Of a stretch of DNA of 64,000 bases, positions 1-10,500 are shown piece by piece (positions within the stretch are counted from its first letter, which is position 1; the number at the start of each line of letters is the position of its first letter). A program made the translations under genes and the position numbers. The DNA is from Tetradesmus obliquus (Eukaryota; Chlorophyta; Chlorophyceae; Sphaeropleales; Scenedesmaceae): contig CP126196.1 in NCBI GenBank assembly GCA_030272155.1, forward strand, positions 5,890,501 to 5,954,500, given 5' to 3'. The notes below the pieces were generated by a model, which was given only the letters and a program-made list of their open reading frames with translations, did not search any database and was not told the origin of the DNA.

Positions 1-360
1 ACATACCTGATCCTGACCTCAAAGAATGGCGTGAGGCATACGCATAACTGTCACATCAAGTTGACATCCCGCAGTCTATCAGCATGTGTATGAGTGGCCT
101 GAAGTGCTGCACAGCGCGTGTGCATGCGCATGCCCATAGACAGTTGTGTGTAACTGAATACATGTGCTGTTCCAGTACAAGAACAGTTGACAAACTTCAC
201 TGCTGATTGCAGCATGGCCACTAAATGGAATGCAGTGTACCACATGTGCAAAGCATGTGCACCACATGTGCACTACACGTGCCTAGCATGATGTAGTAGC
301 AGGTTGGAGTTGCTCCCCTGCCTAGTAGAGGTGCCGCCCCGCCACCAGGCACGGCCTCGC

Positions 361-560
361 CGGCCCTAGCTGAACCTAGCAGGCTCAACCGCCCTAGCCA
401 GCTAGCTAGCCAGCAAGGCCACACCTAGCTAGCCAGCCAGGCCACACGAAGCTAGCTAGCCAGCCAGGCCTAGCTGCGGCGTAGAATGGCCTAGCTGACC
501 TAGATGAGCCCAGCTAGGCCTGGCTGGGCCGTGCCAGGCCTAGCCATGGGGCCCTCGTGC
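361..560. repeat. Imperfect CTAGCTAGCCAGCCAGG repeats (copy A intron)
   Basis: Low-complexity block built from GCTAGC, CCAGC and AGGCC words, in a GT90 intron. It is repeated at 9,371-9,570 with a few substitutions. Many GCTAGC palindromes are present. Confidence 0.75.
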
Positions 561-706
561 CAGTAGAGGCTGGGCCTGAGCAAGGAATGGTAAAGCATTT
601 TCTAAAAGCCTGCAACATGCTAGAAAACTGCTCCGAAAACCTGTCAGAAGCCAGCTTAAACACCAACCCTTGCCGCTGCAACCCCTGTCAGCCACACCCC
701 ACTCAC

Positions 707-3700
707 GAGTCTGTGTATGGTGACATGACCTTCAGCACGACACTGCTCCCCTGCAGGTACTGTAGCGGCAGCCTGTCAGGAGTGCCGTGGCCGTCAATGC
801 TTAGTTGCAGTGCGTAGGCCCCCCATGTTTCTTGAGGTGATTGAGCTTTTGTTAACATCTGGTGCAGGTCTTGAACCAGCTGCTTGTCAGTTTCTGCAAG
901 TGCAGAAAACATAGGGGTCAGCAAGAACAATTTGCAGCAGAACAAAGATCAGGTATGTTGTACAAATCATCACAGACTAGCAGCTGCAGTCCCACTTACA
1001 GTTGTGTTTATGTCCAAAAACACTTGCAATCAGTAATAGAAGCAACGCTCACCTCTTTCATGCCCCATATCTGAAATTGCAATTCGATGCAGACCAACAT
1101 CCATCCAATCTCTGTGTGAGCGCGCCAGCAGCGCCAGTGACATGCGCTTATTGGACAGCGCATGATACCAGGGGTGAAAAGCAAGTGGTGAAGACTTCAA
1201 AGGCATGGGTGCCCAACCTTTGACTCCACCTGCAAGGTCAACCGTGTCAATTTGACTGGAGGCCAGTAAACTGCAACAGCACCAATGTACATACTAACAG
1301 GACAGTCCAATTGCGTTGGGTAAGACGCTGGTGTGAGCCGGCACAGCTCCGAATCTACCAGTTACCAGTTACCAAAGCAGTTACTTTTTATGCGACCGTG
1401 TGCTCGGTGTAACCTGAATGAGAAGTAACTGGTTCTATGGCCCGTGTGCGTCGCTGGTCTGTGCCGTGAGCATTATCTGCATATTATTGTGCAATATCAT
1501 AACATATATGTTGCTGTTGCTGTGTGGAATATTTGTGTGGTTGGATGTTTATGTTCCGAAACTGTAAAATGAGTTGGTCTTTCCAGTTACGTATTTGCGT
1601 GTGCCTTGATCGCCGCAGCTTGTTGCGGATGCCCGCATTGGATTTACTGTAACTGTTTTTCTGCATTCGTGCATGCGTGCACCATGTTGAGTTCAAGTCT
1701 TTTCCGTGGACGGCGCATGATGTCAAACTTGGCTACGCCTGTCGGTACGGTGTTGGCGCTTAAGAAAGTAAGTCAAAACCGGTGCTATGAAGGCCGCTCA
1801 GGCTGCGAACGTCGGCCATGTGCGGCTGTATCCTGCTGGCGCCGGCATGGCAGCTGGCCTACCCACTAAGGAACCAAGCAAGGCTCGTGGGGTCCAAATA
1901 CACCAAGAGAAGGAATCACAGACTCTTACATTCTGAAGCCTCAGCAAGCTCCGAGTCATCATCAGCTCAGGTTCGTAGCAAAACATTAAGGGCGAAGGAT
2001 GTTATAACTGCGGGTGCTGGAAACATGATCCCTGGCATCCCACGGCGTGGCTGCTCTCGTTTCCTGATAGTTTTCGTGCACATTTGCACAATTATGGCGT
2101 CAAAGGCGAATGGTGCTGGGGGCTTGGCCCCAACAGGGCCTGCTGAAACCTGCTGAGCTCAGCAGCAAAAGGAATGGTAACGGGCTCAAAAAACTATCTT
2201 TTCCGCCGCTAGCGCTTGAAAGCAATATCCAAGATTATAAGATTATATCCACAAACCCTCAGCTCATCCTAGACGTTCCAAGCTGTTCTCTCCGATTTCT
2301 GTGCACAAACACGACTGAGCGTTCCGGAACGTCCAGGATTCGGCAGCACTTTGTCAAAGAAATCTTTCAATCTTTCAAAAAACCGTATCCTGGCCGGAGT
2401 CTGATTCAGTATTTTTTTGGCGCGGCGCGAGGCAAGCCTGCTTCCGCAGTCTCCTCCAAATGTGATGCCACTGCTCAGTGACGCATTCAGTACTTGGCAG
2501 AGCCTGCAGGCCTGGTGGCCTGCCGTCGATGGCAAGGCCTACATGAGATGCCTGGCAAGGGTAATCCTGCCAAAAAACATGCTATGTCGACTGCAGAGGC
2601 CTGCAGCACCTTGGATGAGCGTTGCTTGCATCCCTTAGTCAATTATGCACCAAGGGAATGGTTTTATGACAGCAGGCAGTGCTTGCACAGCAACATGGTG
2701 TAATGACCAAGGCATAAGGGGGAGTCTCCCGTCCAATGATATTTTGAAGTCCGCGATGGCTTGCATTCTGCACATTCAGAATGTTGGATTTCTTACTGGC
2801 ATTTGCTGACGCACCAGGTGCTTTCATGCAGGACCCGTTCTAACAAGCCAAACAGAGAAAACATGGTGGCATCCTGCAGCAAAGGCAGGCAAGTGGAGCC
2901 AGCTGTATTCTGTTGTGTTGTGTGTGCATGTTGTGTGCAACTGTGCGGCAGAACCTGCTGCATGCGCATACACAGAAACGCACGGTGACACAACGCCGTT
3001 GCTGTGGGTGTGCCGCATGTGCCCTTGCTGAGGACTTTGATTTGCGTCCATCATCATGCAGTCTGCCCTGGGCCTGTCGCGACGGAAGTCGTGCTGAAAG
3101 AGCATGCGCGTGGTGGACCCTTACCCGCTATGCTGCATGTGCTTGTGGTATCAGCTGGAGCATTCGCTTCGCACAACCCACCACAGCAATCGCGCGAACT
3201 GTGATAGCGCCCATCACCTGACCAGCTCCTTTTGCTGCTCTTTTAGGTCTACCCAGTCATGCATACTAACTTCTGCTAAATCTGCATATCCACGTTTGAA
3301 GGTCACCAAGCATGGCTTTAAGGGTGGAAGGTGGGCTGTGGAGTATGGACATGTATTTCTTGCATTAGCAGGGATTGCAAACCTCAAATGTCCAACACGC
3401 ACCTGTGTTAGTGCCTCGCCAAATCAGCATAGGCTTGCTGGGCCTGCCTCCCACTTTGTCCAGTAGGCAGCGCTGGTAACGCTGCAACACGCTTGGCAGA
3501 TAAGAAAGCGCCAACCAGGCTGTAGGGTAGTTGGATGCCCAGCCCCTGCAGCAGCCGACGTTTAAGATGAAGTGGAACGTGATGGCTGACACACAGTGAA
3601 GCAGTTGATGTGTCATGCTGTGGAAAGGTTGACGAGTGATGTGGCTGGACTGTGCAGGGGGCTGTACAAAACTTTAGTGGACAGCACTACAACATTGAGT

Positions 3701-5595
3701 AGTTTGAGAAGGACACAGACTAGACTGACACTATGTTACCACCCATATATGTACGGTGCATCCCAGGTTGATTTGCACACACAACAGCTGCAACACAACC
3801 CCCAGTGCGGTACGACTCGAGACTATGACAACCTGCTTGAAGAGCAGGCTGCATAGATGATGAAACAGCACGCATTGCCCTTGACTGTTATATCCACTAG
3901 CAACCACGACCGACAACCCCCCCAGATTCACCTGTGGAACCTTGGGGTTGGCTGATCTGGCCGCTCCAGGTCGCCGCCAATAATCAGCATTGGCACACTT
4001 GCAACGCTTCCATCTTTCAGCATCACAGCACTGCTATTCTGCGACTTTTCAGCAACATCTTTGTTGATGACTGTATACTGCAGCACTGGTACGTTCAGGT
4101 TGCATGCCCCAGGTGCATCGCCAAATAAAACCCAAAGGTCAACGTCTGGAAACGATTTGTATAACCAGATTGACATGAGAAGCTTTTCAAGAAAGGCATC
4201 TCTACTGGCGGCTGCAAGCGTGTCATTCTGATGACTGTGGTCTGCATACACCACACCTGACACGATGCGATACCTGCAAGCAGTGCCCAGGCAGCACAGC
4301 ACAATCTTGTGAGTTGAACGCTCTGCACCTCACCGGCAGGTACCAATCTTTGATAACAACGGAATCATTGTGCATGGCATTAAAGCTATCACAGCAATTT
4401 AGATGTGAATAGCAGCCGGATGTTCATACACCCAGATCATAAACGATGACATGGCAGATGCAGGCAGCAGCCAAGCATGCAATATTGCACATGTATGCTA
4501 GGATGTAACTTACCATGGCTGAGCCATGGGTGTTGGCTGCTAATCAGACAATGTGTCGGGGTGGTGTGATCATCAAACAAAAGACAGTGCAACTTGTAAA
4601 ATGATATAATTCACTAAGTATTTCCTCTATTCTACACACGGCCCAGGCTGCAAGCTTAGTACTGGATTGCCCAGCGTAACATCGCAGTGAACTTGGCTGC
4701 GCTGCCAAGCCGACCGTTGCTTGGCTGAAAGAACTGGACTTGACAGAATTGTGCGGGTGACTTTGATCGCCCCAACAACGAAACAAAGATTGGGTGCAAT
4801 TACTATCAATTTCATGAATTGAGTAACAGCTGGCCGGGGTAGTGCCTGAGTCAGGTTTCTGTCCTGAGATGTGTTGTATTGTGTTGGACGAACACCGCAG
4901 CTCGCTGCAAACCCAGACAGTGTCCACACTGTTTATGACAACACTTGGATATGCAGTTCGATAAAAAACAATCCCACTGTGGCCACCAGAACTCACAGAC
5001 ATAACATGCATCTCACACTGTTTCTGCTGCAGTTCATCCATGCTCCGAGTGCAACTGTTGCTGCTGGTCCAACATGGTGATCACCTACTACTGGTGCTTG
5101 TACACACAGCGGCAGCAACTGGGTTGCCGATGATAAGTATCCTACAGCTTGATTTGACAGTATCATTGACCAGAAGTCAGCATTGCATGGCACAATCTGT
5201 GAATATGATTGACAAAAGCACGCTTGCAGGCATACGCCAGCAACCGCGTCAGAAACGCATTACACATGTGTTGATTGGTGTCATAAGGCCCGGCAAGTAT
5301 TGTAGCAGCACATTGTTGAGCACTGCGTGGATGGCTGCACAACTTGACTCTTGTGCTGGTGCGCACCTGAACACGATGCTGCTACATGCTTCAGTGAGAC
5401 GACTTCGAGGGAGCGCTGCAGGCAGGCAGGATACCAAGCAACACCCCACGATTAAGCATTACTTTCAGAACTGGATGAGGCTACATGTGATTCAGTCACA
5501 GTAACAGCGGAGGTCTGCCAAGCAAGAAAGCTAGAGTTAAAACATGCTACTAGTAGTAGTTATTTTCCTTTGCTGGCCCAGCAATTGCTGCAGCA

Positions 5596-5626
<31 letters not shown>

Positions 5627-6290
5627 TTGCTGCTGCGTCTGCTGCTGCTGCTGCTGCTGCTGTTGCTGCTGCATCGTTACCTGCATGCTCTTCGCTTGCC
5701 AGGCCTACCCAATTGCCGGCTGCCAGAACAGGGCTGCTGCTGTCTGTTGGTGGCAGCTGTCGGACTTGATGCCCCAGCAAGGCTGCAACCTCACTTTCTG
5801 CTGGCTGATCTGATGCTGCTTGCTGGGCGCATGTGGGTGTCTGAACTGCAGGGCTGGGTGGGACTGCAAGGGTGGGTTGGACTGCAGGGCTGGTCTGGAC
5901 TGCAGGGCTGGGCTGGACTGCAGGGCTGGGTTGGACTGCAGGGCTGGGCTGGACTGCAGGGTTGGGCTGGACTGTAGGGCTGGGCTGGACTGCAGGGCTG
6001 GGCTGGACTGCAGGGCTGGGTTGGACTGCTGGGCTCGGTTGGACTGCAGGGCTGGGCTGGACTGATGTGTTGATGTGGGAAATGTTGGTGTGCTGGAAAT
6101 CGATGGATGCAGCAATGCTCTGAATTGACCTTGTTGGAAACGGAGTCAGCCTCACGCTGATTTTTCCAGCTGCTGCTGTGATGGTTTTTGAAAACGATGG
6201 CCATGACAGCAACGGAACGCAAATCACAACGGCGACAAAGAATGCGCACGCTATGCTATCTCTGTGCTTGTTTCTCTGCTCGGACGCCAT
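707..6290 (-). CDS. GT90-family glycosyltransferase, copy A (3' end outside window)
   Basis: Putative Golgi type II glycosyltransferase of family GT90 (CAP10/POGLUT-like). It probably transfers a sugar to a protein or wall glycan; donor and acceptor cannot be told. Phase-compatible exons are 5,681-6,290, 4,740-4,863 (least certain), 3,932-4,273, 3,403-3,545, 3,218-3,335, 3,125-3,198 and 707-893. The last two coding exons would lie left of the window. The start is the ATG at 6,290 (MASEQRN), conserved in copy B, whereas codons upstream are not. A membrane anchor follows (about residues 12-33), then a stem of AVQPSP repeats and an Ala/Gln-rich segment. GT90 signatures are FPDVDLWVLFGDAPG, PMLIWRGTNT, the DWVDLKEQQK segment, and LSIDGHGTPDRLPLQYLQGS. 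No stop interrupts these exons, so the copy may be functional. Transcripts could revise the small second exon and the stem boundary. Confidence 0.82.
5587..5674. repeat. CTG/CAG microsatellite at the GT90 copy A exon 1 donor
   Basis: Interrupted CTG repeat directly downstream (minus strand) of the exon 1 donor GCAG|GTAACG at 5,680. If the donor is not used, the tract would be translated as an Ala or Gln run. Copy B has an equivalent, shorter tract at 15,117-15,151. Confidence 0.85.
5838..6064 (-). repeat. 18-bp minisatellite coding AVQPSP repeats (copy A)
   Basis: Tandem 18-bp units (about 12) inside GT90 exon 1 encode six-residue Pro/Gln repeats in the stem between membrane anchor and catalytic domain. 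Units vary mainly by single C/T changes (PSP, PNP, TSP and PTL variants). Copy B has a different number of units, so the array changes length. Confidence 0.9.
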
Positions 6291-6359
6291 CATGACCTCC
6301 TCAAAAAGCAATCGAAAGTGAAAACACAAAGTATGTATGCTCTCCCGTCAGGCCCTGAT

Positions 6360-6470
6360 CCCCAAAGGAAGGAACCAAACGAAGAGCCAACGACCGGGCG
6401 GTCACGACGTCACGACGGGGCTCCGGCCCTTGCTTCACGAGAACGTAACAAGGATGCAAAGATGAACGGA
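6360..6470 (-). promoter_or_regulatory. Conserved upstream block of GT90 copy A
   Basis: Upstream of the GT90 start, both copies keep a block with GAGCCAACGACCGG, a CACGACGTCACGACG-like stretch (CRE/ACGT-core motifs) and CCCTTGCTTCACGAG, while surrounding bases diverge. Preserved motifs at this position suggest a promoter. No clear TATA box is seen. Confidence 0.45.
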
Positions 6471-7454
6471 CGCTTTGAATGTTGCAAATACCGCCCCAGC
6501 GTAAGGTGGGCAGGTCTGCTTCTGACTGGTGCTGTTCTGAGAGAAGGCATCTCTCACATCCAGTGTCAACTCCTTCTGTTGCTATCTCTTCGTAAGTGGC
6601 TTGCCGTTGATCAGATGGGTGGTAACCCAGCTGCTGTGCCAGCTGCACGGTCCAGCCTTGCAGGATTGAGTGCATCCACTGCACTAGCACCTGAGGTTGC
6701 GTGCCTGTTTGCTTGTCGGTAGGTTGTTGCAGGGCAATTACATATGATACCGGTATCGTGTCTCCATTGAAGGATGCATACACATTGAACAGTGTCCATC
6801 GCTCTTTCGTAACCGTATTTTACTTGTCAGATCGGGGCGGGAATGTTTTTGTAGAGGTCCCAGCTTGTTGCGCGCGCAGTGTGCCGGCGCTTTTTGCCCG
6901 CGATCTGTTGGCATGTCTGCACTGTAGCCTCCACACTTGGTGCTGTTCGTATTTGGGCGCAGGTTAAGGATGGGTCACAGAGCCTGCGGGGCTTTTGTGC
7001 ACCAAGTTGACTTGTAGCGCTGACTGCGGCGGTGGTGCAGTGCGCTGCAATGCAGCATGGATGGGCAGGTAGCCTGGCTTGGCAAGCAGGTGTATTCACT
7101 AACTTGACGCTGTGCTGGCAGCAGATCACTGTGTGTGACTGTGGCGAACTGCTATCTTAAAAATCAGGTTTTATGTCATCTCCCGGCGCGGCATTGCCTG
7201 TCGCATCACAGACCCCTCTCTCGTAACACTGCTCCCGAAAGAAAGACAAGCGTGCAAGCATTGCTTGGCCAGTGAATCAACAGTTGGTTTTTGCCAGGAA
7301 TCGATCACTGGCTGCTGAGCAGGAAGACTACCTGCATACCAAGTACAACAAATTAACACCTCACATGATAGACCCTTTCCGGGGTAATGTGATGCCACAA
7401 AGTAGACAATTGCTTGTCTACAAGGGGGACTTGCATCCCTCCCCGTGATTCGCT
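6471..7454. other. Spacer between GT90 copy A promoter and GT90 copy B 3' end
   Basis: I see no convincing exon, RNA gene or repeat array here. Short open frames lack splice or composition support. This spacer was not found after copy B (beyond 16,010). Confidence 0.4.
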
Positions 7455-7545
7455 CAGCGATGTCATATACGTGAACTGAAAGTAGGGCAGGTGACTCACT
7501 TTTGGGTGATAGCTTGCCTCGCCTTGTAACATACCTCTCTGCAGC
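7455..7545 (+). repeat. Degenerate LINE 3'-tail relic
   Basis: The stretch around GTGAACTGAAAGTAGGGCAG, GGGTGATAGCTTGCC and TTGTAACATACCTCTCTGC is a diverged version of the LINE 3' end seen at 35,845, 38,611 and 41,073. It is an old insertion directly downstream of the GT90 copy B stop codon. Confidence 0.65.
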
Positions 7546-7549
7546 ATTA

Positions 7550-10500
7550 TCATGTCATCCTGAAGTTCTCAGCAAGCTGTGCCACAATGCTTTGTCGAAC
7601 GTTGTGGGCCCATGGCGCTTTTAAGCTAGGGCTCCACCAATTACTGCCATCGCTTCTGCGTTCCAGCTTCAACACTTCCCACTGTCCATCTGGTGTAGCC
7701 GCCTGAACAACGGTGCCTGATGCGGATGTGTTCAAGAAGTGCAACGGAGGCTTTTGCACTTGCCAGCTGCAGCTGGATTTGACCTGCAATAGAGGATGTG
7801 CATCGGTGAATGAGTGGTTCATGGCCGAGTCTTCCGAAAGACACAACTAACATTACAGCGTGTGGTGGGCAGGCTCTGCCCCTCAAGTGCGTACAAGAAA
7901 CATACACAGGTTGGGTGAGCAGAAAAGAAGAGGATGTGTACGCCGTGTGCACACAGTCTGTTGCAGAAAAGATATTGCACGTGCATCTTGCATGTATCAC
8001 AACAGCAGCAGCTAGCGTGCACCCATGTCACTGGGTTGACCTGGTAGGCACGTGTTACTGTGCTTGCATGTGCACAGTCTGTGCTGGAGAAAGTGCAGCA
8101 GAGCAGTCAAGAATTGCGACACCCCAGACAACCGTGCACCAAAATGAGTCTTTTGTTACCTTTTGTACAGCATACGCCAGCGCGTCAAGCTGCCCAATAA
8201 GGTTGAATACTTCCAAGGCCTTTGATCCAGCGGCAGCTGCCATGCGTTGCATTTGTATCTTGCCTTCGCTATCGTTGGAAAACTTGGCTATCAGCGCTTG
8301 CCCGCGTGTCACCAGGTCGTTCAAATCGTAGCGAACTGGCTCGTAATGCACACCCGCCTGAAAAATCTCGTCAAACCTGCATGGGGTATATGATCAAGTT
8401 GAGCAAAGCACCAGAAGTTGCAGGGTAGAAGCAGGTTGGGATGGGTGGAAGCATGTTTATGGCGATAATTCTGATGTTCATTGCCAGCACCAGGACATAT
8501 TGGTGGCAGGAAGTCCCCATTGAAACCCAACAGTTGATAACACTGCTGAAAAAAGTGCTTGTTGCATGGTCTGCCCGGTTCAGTTAGCATACAAACTTGT
8601 TTGATACTCTGAAACTCAAACAGCTTGACCCGTGGTACGAGTGAGGTTCACGTTTTCTAACGACATCACATCGCGCCTCAAGTCGGACCAGCGGTGCAAG
8701 TGCTAGAATTTGGATATGGCTGAAAGTGACCTGTGTGCAATTTGTAATTCCTCGCGCTTCAAAGGCAGCTAGCTGGTACACGCTAGTGGGCTAGTTGGTA
8801 CACGCCTTCCTACACATTCAGGAAAGGCCAGCATGCATTGAAGCTCGCTCACACACACAGCACCACCACGACATTGACATCATGTGCATTGCTAGGACAG
8901 TTTTTGGGCATCAGATGATAGGTCCCGCAAGCAATGCAGCAAACATGTACCTGAGCACTGACAGCGCTGTTATCTCCACCAGCATGCACGAGAGCATGGA
9001 ACAGCTGTGGCACATACCTGATCCTGACCTCAAAGAATGGCGTGAGGCATACGCATAACTGTCACATCAAGTTGACATCCCGCAGTCTATCAGCATGTGT
9101 ATGAGTGGCCTGAAGTGCTGCACAGCGCGTGTGCATGCGCATGCCCATAGACAGTTGTGTGTAACTGAATACATGTGCTGTTCCAGTACAAGAACAGTTG
9201 ACAAACTTCACTGCTGATTGCAGCATGGCCACTAAATGGAATGCAGTGTACCACATGTGCAAAGCATGTGCACCACATGTGCACTACACGTGCCTAGCAT
9301 GATGTAGTAGCAGGTTGGAGTTGCTCCCCTGCCTAGTAGAGGTGCCGCCCCGCCACCAGGCACGGCCTGGCCGGCCCTAGCTGAACCTAGCAGGCTCAAC
9401 CGCCCTAGCCAGCTAGCTAGCCAGCAAGGCCACACCTAGCTAGCCAGCCAGGCCACACGAAGCTAGCTAGCCAGCCAGGCCTAGCTGCGGCGTAGAATGG
9501 CCTAGCTGACCTAGATGAGCCCAGCTAGGCCTGGCTGGGCCGTGCCAGGCCTAGCCATGGGCCCTCGTGCCAGTAGAGGCTGGGCCTGAGCAAGGAATGG
9601 TAAAGCATTTTCTAAAAGCCTGCAACATGCTAGAAAACTGCTCCGAAAACCTGTCAGAAGCCAGCTTAAACACCAACCCTTGCCGCTGCAACCCCTGTCA
9701 GCCACACCCCACTCACGAGTCTGTGTATGGTGACATGACCTTCAGCACGACACTGCTCCCCTGCAGGTACTGTAGCGGCAGCCTGTCAGGAGTGCCGTGG
9801 CCGTCAATGCTTAGTTGCAGTGCGTAGGCCCCCCATGTTTCTTGAGGTGATTGAGCTTTTGTTAACATCTGGTGCAGGTCTTGAACCAGCTGCTTGTCAG
9901 TTTCTGCAAGTGCAGAAAACATAGGGGTCAGCAAGAACAATTTGCAGCAGAACAAAGATCAGGTATGTTGTACAAATCATCACAGACTAGCAGCTGCAGT
10001 CCCACTTACAGTTGTGTTTATGTCCAAAAACACTTGCAATCAGTAATAGAAGCAACGCTCACCTCTTTCATGCCCCATATCTGAAATTGCAATTCGATGC
10101 AGACCAACATCCATCCAATCTCTGTGTGAGCGCGCCAGCAGCGCCAGTGACATGCGCTTATTGGACAGCGCATGATACCAGGGGTGAAAAGCAAGTGGTG
10201 AAGACTTCAAAGGCATGGGTGCCCAACCTTTGACTCCACCTGCAAGGTCAACCGTGTCAATTTGACTGGAGGCCAGTAAACTGCAACAGCACCAATGTAC
10301 ATACTAACAGGACAGTCCAATTGCGTTGGGTAAGACGCTGGTGTGAGCCGGCACAGCTCCGAATCTACCAGTCACCAGTTACCAAAGCAGTTACTTTTTA
10401 TGCGACCGTGTGCTCGGTGTAACCTGAATGAGAAGTAACTGGTTCTATGGCCCGTGTGCGTCGCTGGTCTGTGCCGTGAGCATTATCTGCATATTATTGT

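Larger units (their letters stand above)
1..6490. repeat. Copy A of a 9.0-9.5 kb tandem segmental duplication
   Basis: This stretch recurs in direct orientation at 9,011-16,010. The offset is 9,011, then 9,010 after a 1-base indel near 546, 9,488 after a 478-base indel at 2,434, and about 9,479-9,510 further on. Positions 1-3,745 match the second copy with only scattered substitutions. From about 3,745 onward the introns are clearly diverged while GT90 exons stay similar. Homology fades just upstream of the GT90 start, near 6,490. Because position 1 lies inside the repeated block, the unit extends left of the window and the array may hold more copies. Confidence 0.95.
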
